Below, one piece after another: positions 53,635-62,454 of a DNA stretch of 64,000 bases. The stretch is taken from assembly GCF_023520895.1 (NCBI RefSeq), contig NZ_CP026029.1:620001-684000 (forward strand). The letters are read 5' to 3'. Position 1 is the stretch's first letter; every line of letters starts with the position of its first letter. The notes beneath the pieces were generated by a model that was given only the letters and a program-made list of their open reading frames with translations, was not told the DNA's origin and made no database searches. Source of the stretch: Paenibacillus sp. PK3_47 (lineage in GTDB: Bacteria; Bacillota; Bacilli; Paenibacillales; Paenibacillaceae). The position numbers and the translations under genes are program-made.

Positions 53635-54264
53635 TTATCGTTTTCTCCACAGCTGATAACCTTTGCGGACGGTCTCCAGGACCACCCCGGGAACCGGGAA
53701 CATCCACCGGGAGGCAACCGGCCGGTACAGGCGGTAATAGGCTTTTTTGTAATCATCCCACATAGTGCAGTCTTCCTGCTTCAAAAAATCGGATACATCG
53801 ACAATGAGGCCGCGGCCGTCTTTGATCATTACATTTTTGGCATGGACATCATGCGGATGAAGCCCCACGGAACGGGCATAATCCAGGGCAATGTCGATAT
53901 CCCGGATCGCCTGGTCGGTGATGAGAATCCCCCGTTTCATGGAATCATAGAAGGTGACTCCGCGCAGCCGTTCCAGGATCAGAAAATTTGCGCCGGCATA
54001 ATAGCATTGGGCATATGCGGGATGGCGGCCGAGGCATTTGTACACCTCTGCTTCTTCCTCAAGGCCCGGCCGGCCCGGGGCATAGATTTTCACGGCATAA
54101 TTTTCATCTTCCGGATGATAAAAGACAGCGGCATAATTCCCCGCTCCCAGCAGCCTCCAGGGCTTTGGCAGATTGCGGACTTTTACCGGTTCGTTCGGAT
54201 CAACACTTTCTATCGTTACCTTTGTTAACAGCTCCCCCGTGACCCGTTCCACCAGCTTCTCCAT
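53635..54264 (-). CDS. Small protein kinase-like protein (YrzF type)
   Basis: A 209-residue eukaryotic-like kinase fold. A Gly-rich loop LLGAGNYAAVF, Lys in NYAVKIY, and catalytic loop GLHPHDVHAKNVMI (HxD with Asn) are present; the metal-binding DFG is replaced by DVSDF (Asp kept). B. subtilis YrzF/YbdM-type proteins are similar in size. The substrate is unknown. GGGGAGCG precedes the ATG. It is upstream of, and probably cotranscribed with, the large unknown protein gene, which may be its partner or target. Confidence 0.82.
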   Translation of the reverse strand: MEKLVERVTGELLTKVTIESVDPNEPVKVRNLPKPWRLLGAGNYAAVFYHPEDENYAVKIYAPGRPGLEEEAEVYKCLGRHPAYAQCYYAGANFLILERLRGVTFYDSMKRGILITDQAIRDIDIALDYARSVGLHPHDVHAKNVMIKDGRGLIVDVSDFLKQEDCTMWDDYKKAYYRLYRPVASRWMFPVPGVVLETVRKGYQLWRKR

Positions 54265-54460
54265 TGCGTACGCTCCCCGCAGCTCATTTCAACAATAACA
54301 TTATGAATCTAGTTTACGTCAAAACACAAAAAAAGCACACAGGGCATCTGTAATGTGCTTTTGTTCATTGCCTTTAAAGGGCAAACTTTGCGCCGGTCTG
54401 CTTATCAAGGGTACAATAGGGGCTGTGACACTACCCTAGAACTGCAGCATGGAGGAGATT

Positions 54461-55714
54461 ATGGAATTTATTAAGAATCAGCTTATGAATTATGGAGTAG
54501 ATCCGGCTACAGCAGGATATCTTTCGGCAGTCATTTCGCTGCTCGGAATTGCCGCCCTCAGCTTACTGGCCCATTTTATAGCTACCAGAGTGGTCCTTAA
54601 GCTCATTACCAAATCCATTTACAGCAACAAATACAAATGGGACAATATCATGCTGGAGCGGAAGGTCTTTCACAAGCTCTCGCATTTTGTTCCTGCTATT
54701 ATCATTAATTACTTTGCGCCTGTTTTCCCGGCCTATCAGCAGCTCATCATCAAAGGTGTTAATACCTATATGATTATCGTTGCAATCCTAGTCATTGATG
54801 CTTTTCTGAATGCTGTGAATGACATCTACCGGACCTATGAAGTATCCAAAGCCAAGCCGATCCGTGGCTACATTCAGGTGGTCAAAATTTTTATTTTTAT
54901 CATCGGCGGAATCCTGGTTATTGCAAATCTGATCGGAAAAAGCCCTTTATTGCTCCTAAGCGGTATCGGGGCGCTGTCTGCTGTTATTATGCTCGTTTTC
55001 AAAGATTCATTGCTGGGGCTTGTTGCAGGTGTCCAGCTGACTTCCAATGATATGGTGCGGGTGGGCGACTGGATTGAAATGCCGAAGTACGGGGCGGACG
55101 GAGATATCATCGACATCTCTCTGAATACAGTGAAGGTTCAAAATTTTGATAAAACCATTACGACCATTCCCAGCTATGCGCTGATTTCAGACTCTTTCAA
55201 AAACTGGCGGGGAATGCAAAATTCCGGCGGCCGAAGGATCAAACGATCCCTATACATCGACACCAGCAGCATTGGCTTTTGCACAGATGATATGATAGAG
55301 AAGTTCAAGGACATCCGCCATCTGTCTGACTATATCAGGGACAAAGAAGCTGAGATCGAACGGTATAATCAGGAATACGAGATTGACCGCTCGAATAAAG
55401 TGAACGGCCGGGCGCTTACGAACATAGGTGTCTTTAGAATGTACATTCAGCATTATGTCCAGAACCACCCGCAAATCCATCAGGAGATGACGGCCATGGT
55501 CAGGCAGCTGGCGCCTACGGAAACCGGGCTTCCTCTGGAGATTTATGCCTTTACGAATGATATCCGCTGGACGGAATATGAGCGTATTCAATCGGACATT
55601 TTCGACCATATCCTGTCCGTGGCACCGGAGTTCGGACTGCGGATCTTCCAGAACCCGAGCGGCAGTGATATGCAAAATCTGCTTAGGGCGCGGGGCGTGC
55701 AGGGCGTGATGTAG
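54461..55714 (+). CDS. MscS family mechanosensitive channel (YbdG-like)
   Basis: A 417-residue channel protein with about five N-terminal membrane helices, the pore helix and beta domain of MscS (LLLLSGIGALSAVIMLVFKDSL, then GDWIEMPKYGADGDIIDISL). The extended C-terminus and overall length match E. coli YbdG (415), a low-conductance relative. It probably releases solutes on osmotic downshock. ATG 54461 has GGAGG 5 nt upstream; an ATG four codons earlier is less likely. Monocistronic with its own terminator. Confidence 0.9.
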   Translation: MEFIKNQLMNYGVDPATAGYLSAVISLLGIAALSLLAHFIATRVVLKLITKSIYSNKYKWDNIMLERKVFHKLSHFVPAIIINYFAPVFPAYQQLIIKGVNTYMIIVAILVIDAFLNAVNDIYRTYEVSKAKPIRGYIQVVKIFIFIIGGILVIANLIGKSPLLLLSGIGALSAVIMLVFKDSLLGLVAGVQLTSNDMVRVGDWIEMPKYGADGDIIDISLNTVKVQNFDKTITTIPSYALISDSFKNWRGMQNSGGRRIKRSLYIDTSSIGFCTDDMIEKFKDIRHLSDYIRDKEAEIERYNQEYEIDRSNKVNGRALTNIGVFRMYIQHYVQNHPQIHQEMTAMVRQLAPTETGLPLEIYAFTNDIRWTEYERIQSDIFDHILSVAPEFGLRIFQNPSGSDMQNLLRARGVQGVM

Positions 55715-55721
55715 CGGTAAA

Positions 55722-55757
55722 AAAACAGCCGTACGGTAGAGTTTCCGTACGGCTTTA
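55722..55757 (+). terminator. Terminator after the channel gene
   Basis: AAAAACAGCCGTACGG / CCGTACGGCTTT, 10-bp perfect core stem, 8-nt loop. Confidence 0.85.
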
Positions 55758-55802
55758 TCATGTTCAGACTGGCCGGCAATAGAGTAAGAGTCCTACAGCG
55801 TT

Positions 55803-55987
55803 TAGTTGGAATTCCTCCACTTAATTCTTTCCTTTTTTCACATTTATAATTGTTAGTTGGAATTTCTCCAGCTATTCGGGCGGATAAAGACCTTTAGCCA
55901 CCCATCCAGTACATTTAAGTGGAGTTTTTCCAATAAGTATTGTGATTTCAGTATTTATCGGAAAATTAGACGGAGAAATTCCACTTA
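55803..55987. repeat. Intergenic repeat group with TGGA-N5-TCCA palindromes
   Basis: TAGTTGGAATTCCTCCA at 55803 and TAGTTGGAATTTCTCCA at 55854 are exactly 51 bp apart. A third copy, TAAGTGGAGTTTTTCCA, starts at 55916, and an inverted one (CGGAGAAATTCCACTTA) lies at 55971-55987. No gene is evident in 55758-56096. Confidence 0.72.
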
Positions 55988-56096
55988 GCCTCCTCAGTCA
56001 CGCTCCTAAGGTAAATCTATTGCAGAAAAATTAGAACGTACCGGTAAGGAAGTTAGTTTAGTCCTCAACTAATCTTCTTATAGTATTCACATGGCC

Positions 56097-58511
56097 TCAG
56101 TTAGCCGTCAATATCTCACATAATGCCCCGTACAGCGGGTACTCCAGCTCCATCGAAGCCACCGAAGCCAGTGCCGCCGCCGGAGTTCCGGCTTCCCTGA
56201 CCACACGGTATACCTGTTCCTTCAATCCGAACCGGATTTGTGCGCGGTTCAGCAGCCCGAAGATGTCCTCCACGGTCCGGTTGACAGCAATCCGGGCGGT
56301 TAAGAACCTTACCTCAACAGAGGAAGTCACCGGCAGCTCCGGAATTATGACTGTGAGCGTTCGGCTCACTTCATCGTATCCCGTCTCTGCTGCCAGCTCC
56401 TTACCGCCGGCAAGCACCGTCACCCCAGTCTCAGCGAACCCCGTGAAGGACAACTTCCAGCTCCGCTGCTCCGGCAGTACTGCTGTATTCCCGGAAGCTG
56501 CTCCTATCGTAAAGCCGGCAGCCTCTCCCCAGCTCAGACTCATCTCTGTACGGCACCAGCCGTTGTCCTCATCTTCCAGCGTGTTCCCGGCGTCCTCCCA
56601 TAGCTGAAAATGTCCGCTGTCCCCGGCAAATACCCGGATCTCCAGCTGCTGCGGATTGGCTGTGGAGGAGGTGAACTCCGCCAAATCCGCCATCGGAACA
56701 ATCGCTCCGGCCTTGGCCAGCACGGGGATGCTCTCCAGGCCCCGGAAAAGCGGCAGCCTTCTGCCGCCGTCATACACCCGTCCGCTGAAGAAATCCACCC
56801 ACTTGCCTTCCGGCAGCCAGGCTTTGAATTCGGCAGCACCTGTCTTCTTGTCCACCGGCTGTGTAAGCGGACAGGCCAGCAGCTCTGTGCCGAAGTAGTA
56901 TTGGTTCGGCACCTGATAGGCTTCCTGCTGCTCTGCATGGTGATAATACATCGGCCGGACCAGCGGCAGCCCGTCGCGGCTGGCATAGCGGTTCATTGTA
57001 TACAGGTACGGGATCAGCCGGTGCCGCAGCCGCAGGTAATCCTTCATCACCTGGCCGGCAATATGGTTGAAGCGCCATGGCTCCTTGCTGAAGAAGGGAC
57101 TTGCCGAGCTGTGCAGGCGCAGGAGCGGCGAGAATACGCCGAACTGCACCCAGCGCATGACCAGCTCGTCGTCGAGATATCCCTGCATGTGGCCGCCGAT
57201 ATCATGGCTCCACCAGCCGTATCCGGCATTGGAGGCATTCGCCGTAAAGTAAGGCTGGAAATCCAGCGACTCCCAGGTGACGATGGTATCCCCGGAGAAG
57301 CCGACCGGATAGCGGTGGCTGCCAAGTCCGGCATACCGCGAAAAGGTAAGCCGTCTGCTGCCCCGCCGCCCGCTGTCCAGATAGTGGTAATGATTCAGCA
57401 TCCAGAGCGGATCGAGTCCCGGTACCTTGGTGACTCCGCCCTGCTGCCAGTCGATCCACCAGAAATCGACGCCCTCCTCCTCCAGCGGGTGATGCAGAAA
57501 CTTGAAGTAGGCCTGGAGGAATTTCGGGTCGGTAATATCAAATTCGACTGCATCGCCCGCCTCCGGGTCCATCCCCAGCTCCGCCGCAATTGCCAGATAC
57601 GGCTCTTCAAAGGCACGCACCCCATCCGCCGGATGGACATTGAGTGTGACACGCAGTCCTTTGTCATGCAGCCAGGCCAGAAATTCCTGCGGGTCAGGGA
57701 ACAGCCTGCGGTTCCAGGTGTAGCCCGTCCAGCCGCTCCCGTACTTCGGATCGACATCCACGAGATGCCAGTCCATATCAATGACTGCCACCGAAAAGGG
57801 CAGCTCTTCCCTTTCAAACCGTTCCATCAGCAGCTTATATTCGTCTGCTGAATACGGATAATACCGGCTCCACCAGTTGCCGAACGTATAGCGGGGCAGC
57901 AGCGGTGTCCGTCCGCTCAGCTGGTAGAAATCCTTCAGGCAATCCAGGTAATCGTGACCGTAGCCGAAGAAATACAAATCCGTGCCTTCCGCCGCCCGCG
58001 GCTGGACCAGTCCCTCCTGCTCCAGCAGCAGCGAGCGGCTGTCATCGACAAGGGTATACCCTTGCCGCGAGAGCAGTCCGGGCTCCAGCGGAATGGCCCC
58101 GTCCGCGTTATCCAGCGTACGGGCCGTACCTCCAAGATCCTGCGGCCGGTCGCCATAGTTCCAGACGCTCATCAGGTGTCCGGCAGCGTTTCTCACCCGG
58201 ATGCTGAGCCCGTGGCGCGAGAACGGCTGCTTGTCATAGCTTAAATGCAGGCGCTCCGTCATAATTTCCAGCTTGTTGCCGTGATCCACCAGGCGGAATT
58301 CCGGCACGGTAAAGCTGCGGTTCAGCACCGTCTGTGTAGCCCGGTCTTCGAAGCTGCCGGCAGCGCTGTATTCCATCCGGATCAGCTGCGGGGTCAGGAT
58401 GGTAAAGCGGTAATATTCCCCCTCGATAACCGCATCCCGGGAAGCCTTTGGCTCTGCGTGCAGCTTCAAATGCTCCGGCAGCGGCGGAAGTTCCTGAATG
58501 GCTTTGTTCAT
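56097..58511 (-). CDS. Alpha-glucosidase-type enzyme, glycoside hydrolase family 31
   Basis: An 804-residue GH31 enzyme: N-terminal beta-sandwich (1-210), TIM barrel (about 211-560) and C-terminal beta domains. Catalytic nucleophile Asp lies in GVDFWWIDWQQGG and the proposed acid/base in GFSGDTIVTWESLDF; AVIDMDWHLVD and GYGWWSHDIGGHMQG are family landmarks. The last 60 residues form an extra helical tail (VEDIFGLLNRAQIRFGLKEQ). No signal peptide. ATG 58511 has AGAGG 7 nt upstream. It follows two ABC permease genes and likely splits imported alpha-glucosides. Confidence 0.92.
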   Translation of the reverse strand: MNKAIQELPPLPEHLKLHAEPKASRDAVIEGEYYRFTILTPQLIRMEYSAAGSFEDRATQTVLNRSFTVPEFRLVDHGNKLEIMTERLHLSYDKQPFSRHGLSIRVRNAAGHLMSVWNYGDRPQDLGGTARTLDNADGAIPLEPGLLSRQGYTLVDDSRSLLLEQEGLVQPRAAEGTDLYFFGYGHDYLDCLKDFYQLSGRTPLLPRYTFGNWWSRYYPYSADEYKLLMERFEREELPFSVAVIDMDWHLVDVDPKYGSGWTGYTWNRRLFPDPQEFLAWLHDKGLRVTLNVHPADGVRAFEEPYLAIAAELGMDPEAGDAVEFDITDPKFLQAYFKFLHHPLEEEGVDFWWIDWQQGGVTKVPGLDPLWMLNHYHYLDSGRRGSRRLTFSRYAGLGSHRYPVGFSGDTIVTWESLDFQPYFTANASNAGYGWWSHDIGGHMQGYLDDELVMRWVQFGVFSPLLRLHSSASPFFSKEPWRFNHIAGQVMKDYLRLRHRLIPYLYTMNRYASRDGLPLVRPMYYHHAEQQEAYQVPNQYYFGTELLACPLTQPVDKKTGAAEFKAWLPEGKWVDFFSGRVYDGGRRLPLFRGLESIPVLAKAGAIVPMADLAEFTSSTANPQQLEIRVFAGDSGHFQLWEDAGNTLEDEDNGWCRTEMSLSWGEAAGFTIGAASGNTAVLPEQRSWKLSFTGFAETGVTVLAGGKELAAETGYDEVSRTLTVIIPELPVTSSVEVRFLTARIAVNRTVEDIFGLLNRAQIRFGLKEQVYRVVREAGTPAAALASVASMELEYPLYGALCEILTAN

Positions 58512-58559
58512 CTGCAATCCTCTTTTCCGGTTACATGAGCGGCGGCGGCAGGCTGAGCC

Positions 58560-59483
58560 CTACTCCTTCACCGCACCGATCATAACCCCTTGGTTGAAGT
58601 ATTTTTGCACAAACGGATAGACACACATAATGGGCACAGTAGCGACGATAATGACGGAATACCGCATCATATTAGCCAGACGCAATGCGATTTGCGCAGC
58701 TTCACCGGTCCCCATGCCGGACTGCATCTGATTGGTGATCAGAATGTTGCGGAGAATGAGCTGCAGCGGATGCAGGTCCGGATTTTTCAGATAGATCAAG
58801 GCATTAAAGTATGAATTCCAGTGTCCGACAGCGATCCATAACCCCAGCACCGCAATAATCGCTTTGGACAGCGGAAGCACCACCAGGGCAAAATACCGCA
58901 GGTTCCCGCAGCCGTCAATCTGTGCCGCTTCCCACAAATCGCCGGGGATACTCGTCTGAAAAAAGGTTCTCGCCACAATGATGTTGTACACGCCCACCGA
59001 AAAGGGCAGCACCATCACCAGGAAGGTATCGTACATATGCAGATCACGGATCGTCAGGAAGGTAGGAATCAGACCGCCGTTAAAAAACATCGTAAAGATA
59101 AAGAACAGCGACAGAAATTTGCGGCCTGCGAGATCTTTTCTCGATAGGGCATAAGCCGCTGAAATGTTCACGGCAAGACCGATGATTGTCCCAACGGCCG
59201 TATACAGAATCGTATTCCGGTAACCAATCCAGATGTTCTGATGCTTCAGCAGCTCCTTATAGCCATCCAGTGTGAACCCCTTGGGGAACAGCCACACCTG
59301 TCCGCCGGCTACGGCAGAAGGATCACTGAAGGAAGCGATGACGATAAAATACAGCGGATACATCAGAATGACCAGAAAGACCACCGCAATAGCGTACATC
59401 ACATATTCCATAACGGTATCCGATGAACGGTTGTTTTTGATTCTCCCGGTATTCTCTTTAACTGCGGGCGTAAGTGTTCCCAT
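58560..59483 (-). CDS. Carbohydrate ABC permease (LplC/YtcP type)
   Basis: A 307-residue permease with six predicted helices after a short charged N-terminus. The EAA loop is WEAAQIDGCGNLRYFALVVLPLS, and the end FNQGVMIGAVKE matches the LplC/YtcP group. It follows its partner permease by 15 bp and precedes the GH31 gene. The solute-binding protein is probably the one at the right window edge. Confidence 0.92.
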   Translation of the reverse strand: MGTLTPAVKENTGRIKNNRSSDTVMEYVMYAIAVVFLVILMYPLYFIVIASFSDPSAVAGGQVWLFPKGFTLDGYKELLKHQNIWIGYRNTILYTAVGTIIGLAVNISAAYALSRKDLAGRKFLSLFFIFTMFFNGGLIPTFLTIRDLHMYDTFLVMVLPFSVGVYNIIVARTFFQTSIPGDLWEAAQIDGCGNLRYFALVVLPLSKAIIAVLGLWIAVGHWNSYFNALIYLKNPDLHPLQLILRNILITNQMQSGMGTGEAAQIALRLANMMRYSVIIVATVPIMCVYPFVQKYFNQGVMIGAVKE

Positions 59484-59498
59484 GCCGGTTCTCCCCTT

Positions 59499-60422
59499 TT
59501 ACCACAAGCTGTTTTCGCTCATTTTTTTGGAAATCTGGTTGACGATGATCAGCAGAATAAAGTTAATGACGGTATTGAACAGGTTGACTGCTGACGAAAA
59601 GCTGTACTGGCTGCTTAACAGCCCGATTTTATAGACATAGGTGGACAGGATCTCGCTTGATGTAGCGTTCAGATCGTTCTGCATGAGATACACTTTTTCG
59701 AAGCCGACGCCAAGCAGCCCCCCGACACGCAGAATGAGCAGTGTAACCGCCGTCGGCATCAGCATCGGAATATCGATATAGCGGATTTTGTGCCAGCGGC
59801 TTGCCCCGTCGACCGTAGCGGCCTCATAGAGGCTGGGATCAACGGCGGACAGCGCAGCGATAAAAATAATACTGTCCCACCCCACATGCTGCCACACATC
59901 CGACCAGACATAGACGCTGCTGAACAGCCCTGCGGAGCCCATGAGATCGGGAGCCTCTTTGCCGAACAGGCCGTACAGATTGCCGACAAGACCGGTGCTT
60001 GGCGACAGCAGAATCATCATCAGTCCGACCATAACCACTGTGGAGATGAAATGCGGCATATACGATACGGTCTGGAAAAAACGTCTGAACCGGTTCGGCC
60101 GCATCTGGTTGACCATCAGCGCAAGCATAATCGGGATCGGGAACGTAATCATGCTGTACAGGCTGATGATCAGCGTGTTTTTGATCGTGTTGGAGAACTG
60201 ATAGGAATTAAAAAACTTCTCGAAATATTTGAACCCCGCCCACGGACTCCCCGTAATTCCCAGTGCCGGGCTGTAATCCTTAAAGGCAATCAGTATTCCG
60301 TACATCGGCGTGTATGCGAATAATATAGTAAGCACCACAGCGGGAAGCAGCAACAGATACAGCCCCCAGTTTCGTTTAATTGATCCGAACGTCCTCCCCG
60401 GACTTGCACCGGCAGATCTCAT
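59499..60422 (-). CDS. Carbohydrate ABC permease (LplB type)
   Basis: A 307-residue permease with six predicted helices and EAA loop YEAATVDGASRWHKIRYIDIPML. ATG 60422 has GGAGGGG about 8 nt upstream; a longer in-frame reading of 386 codons lacks any support. It begins the permease-permease-GH31 transcription unit. A cre-like site lies about 100 bp upstream, suggesting glucose repression. Confidence 0.92.
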   Translation of the reverse strand: MRSAGASPGRTFGSIKRNWGLYLLLLPAVVLTILFAYTPMYGILIAFKDYSPALGITGSPWAGFKYFEKFFNSYQFSNTIKNTLIISLYSMITFPIPIMLALMVNQMRPNRFRRFFQTVSYMPHFISTVVMVGLMMILLSPSTGLVGNLYGLFGKEAPDLMGSAGLFSSVYVWSDVWQHVGWDSIIFIAALSAVDPSLYEAATVDGASRWHKIRYIDIPMLMPTAVTLLILRVGGLLGVGFEKVYLMQNDLNATSSEILSTYVYKIGLLSSQYSFSSAVNLFNTVINFILLIIVNQISKKMSENSLW

Positions 60423-60523
60423 GAAATCCCCTCCTGATAATGTTGTCAGCCTATGCCGAGGCATCGACCTGTCTGTGTATTTGTCTCCAGTATACCGCCG
60501 CCCCTTTGCGCCGTTCGGACCTT

Positions 60524-60537
60524 GTGGAAGCGTTAAC
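60524..60537. promoter_or_regulatory. cre-like site upstream of the permease-GH31 unit
   Basis: TGGAAGCGTTAACC fits the CcpA consensus TGNAANCGNWNNCW except at the last base. It lies upstream of a possible minus-strand -10 TATACT at 60489-60494. Confidence 0.5.
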
Positions 60538-60644
60538 CGGACTTTCGGAGATGACCTTGGAAATACAGGGGGCAGGGGATGCACACAGGAAGCGAAGCTA
60601 TATTTTATATGGACTTTTACTGCTGTTTTCCGGACTTTCGGGTC

Positions 60645-60685
60645 AAAAAAAAGCAGCAATCCCCTGACCGGAGGATCACTGCTTT
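60645..60685 (-). terminator. Terminator after the GH13 gene
   Basis: On the minus strand AAAGCAGTGATCCTCC pairs with GGGGATTGCTGCTTT (imperfect), followed by a run of eight or nine T. It separates the GH13 gene from the downstream permease unit. Confidence 0.8.
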
Positions 60686-60697
60686 CGGTTTGGTGCG

Positions 60698-61987
60698 CTA
60701 TTTCAATATACCGATAATTACCGGTCCGCCGCTCATCGGCAACTTGCCTTGAGTAACCGTTATTTCACTGCGGTCAATCAGATTTACGTACACGCCATCC
60801 GGCAGACCCGTGTCAACCATAGCCGCTCTGCCTTTCAGGCTGAACACTCCCACCAGCTTTTGCTCTCCCCATGTGTGCGTTCCGGCTATAATGTGTTCCT
60901 CATCCATCGCCCGCAGGCTGCAGATACCGTGAGCCATAATGTCCAGCTTCTTAATGGGATGCAGCGCCTTGAACAGCCAGGACAAATCCGTCCCGGTGTC
61001 CCAGTTCACCGTATCTCTATTAAACAGATCCGGACAAAGCTTGTTCCCGTTCTCCTGGCCGCCGTAAATCAAAGGCATGCCCTTCAGAAAGTACATGAAT
61101 GCCGTCCATTGGATCAGATCGCTTTGGGTTGAAAAGAGGGCTGCTGCCCGGGGACGGTCATGATTCTCCAGAAAGCGGAGCTTCACATAGTTATCCGGGT
61201 AGGTGTATTCCTGTGCGTTCAGCTTCTCTGCGTAGCCGCTCAGGGGGATATCACCGGCCAGATAAGCCATGAAATAGGGGTATACATCATAATCGTAGCA
61301 GGCATCGAACGCCTGCAGGATCTCTGAATCTGACAGGCTTACCATTCCGCCGGCGCGGAGTCCGAGAATAAAATCCGGCTCAATCGATTCGGCCAGCCAG
61401 GTACAGTCCGGATTTACCTTGGCAACCTCTCTCCGGGCCTCCTGCCAGAATGCCAGCGGCAGCAGCGGCGCCACGTCACAGCGGAATCCGTCCACAACTT
61501 CAGCCCACATCTTCAGTGTTTCGATCTGGTATTCCCGCAGTCCAGGATGATTGTAATCTAAATCCACGATGTCACCCCAATCGCCGACGCGGTTCCCCAG
61601 CCTGCCTTCCGGCGTCCGGTAGAAAAACTCCGGATGATGCTCCACCAGCCATGAATCCGGTGAGGTGTGGTTGTATACGACATCGATGATGCATTTCATC
61701 CCGTGACCATGTATCGCGCTGACCAGACTGCGGAAATCCTCCATAGTCCCGAGCTCCGGATTGATGCTGCGGTAATCCTGATTGGCATAGGGACTGCCCA
61801 GCTTTCCTTTGCGCGCCTCCCGGCCAACCGGATGAACAGGCAGCAGCCAGATAATATCCACGCCGAGGCTGCGGATACGTTCCAGATCCTGTTCAACGGC
61901 TTTGAAAGTCCCTTCTTCACTGTGATTACGTACATAAATGGAGTACACCACGCTGCTGCGCAGTGCATGGTTGGTCTGCTGTGCCAT
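60698..61987 (-). CDS. Alpha-amylase family glycosidase (GH13)
   Basis: A 429-residue GH13 enzyme with the four conserved regions: DVVYNHTS, GFRCDVAPLLP (nucleophile Asp), WLAESIE (acid/base Glu) and FLENHDRPR (third carboxylate). No signal peptide, so it acts on imported maltodextrin-like sugars. The short size and lack of a distinct domain C fit intracellular maltogenic or oligo-glucosidase-like enzymes; specificity is open. ATG 61987 has AAAGGAG upstream. A 51-bp repeat array occupies its 5' region and a terminator follows. Confidence 0.9.
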   Translation of the reverse strand: MAQQTNHALRSSVVYSIYVRNHSEEGTFKAVEQDLERIRSLGVDIIWLLPVHPVGREARKGKLGSPYANQDYRSINPELGTMEDFRSLVSAIHGHGMKCIIDVVYNHTSPDSWLVEHHPEFFYRTPEGRLGNRVGDWGDIVDLDYNHPGLREYQIETLKMWAEVVDGFRCDVAPLLPLAFWQEARREVAKVNPDCTWLAESIEPDFILGLRAGGMVSLSDSEILQAFDACYDYDVYPYFMAYLAGDIPLSGYAEKLNAQEYTYPDNYVKLRFLENHDRPRAAALFSTQSDLIQWTAFMYFLKGMPLIYGGQENGNKLCPDLFNRDTVNWDTGTDLSWLFKALHPIKKLDIMAHGICSLRAMDEEHIIAGTHTWGEQKLVGVFSLKGRAAMVDTGLPDGVYVNLIDRSEITVTQGKLPMSGGPVIIGILK

Positions 61988-62040
61988 AATATACACTCCT
62001 TTGATAGTGATTCATTTCTGGCGTCCGCGGGAATACAGAA

Positions 62041-62372
62041 AGCGGCTGAAATCAGCGGGACTTTTCCCGTTCATTCCGCCATTTTCACCGCAGCGGCCGA
62101 GATCAACGGGATTTCTCCCGTTCATTTCGCCATTTCCACCGCGGCGGCTGGAATCAACGGGACTTTTCCCGTTCATTTCGCCATTTCCACCGCAGCGGCC
62201 GAGATCAACGGGATTTTTCCCGTTCATTTCGCCATTTCCACCGCGGCGGCTGGAATCAGCGGGACTTTTCCCGTTCATTCCGCCATTTTCACCGCGGCGG
62301 CTGGAATCAGCGGGACTTTTCCCGTTCATTCCGCCATTTTCACCGCGGCGGCTGGAATCAGCGGGATTGCCC
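62041..62372. repeat. Intergenic tandem array, 7 units of exactly 51 bp
   Basis: GGGACTTTTCCCGTT or close variants recur at 62057, 62108, 62159, 62210, 62261, 62312 and, as a partial unit, 62363; every step is 51 bp. The GGGA-N4-TCCC core and following CATT(T/C)CG resemble the 19856-20406 array, but the other half of the unit (GCCATTTTCACCGCGGCGGCTGGA) is unrelated. The array fills most of the gap between the LacI-like gene and the GH13 gene, in the latter's leader region. No gene is evident in 61988-62454. Confidence 0.95.
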
Positions 62373-62454
62373 AGGTCGGTCAGCCCGCCCAAGGCCAATA
62401 AAAAATAGATGAAGCATAAGCCGCTCCATCTACTTCTGCTGCTATAAAATGCTA

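Noticed and set aside
62012..62398. Gly/Asn-rich secreted repeat protein (NGKSPADSSRRGENGGM units)
   Set aside because: Same reasoning as for the first array: frame openness follows from the 51-bp unit, with no start signal.
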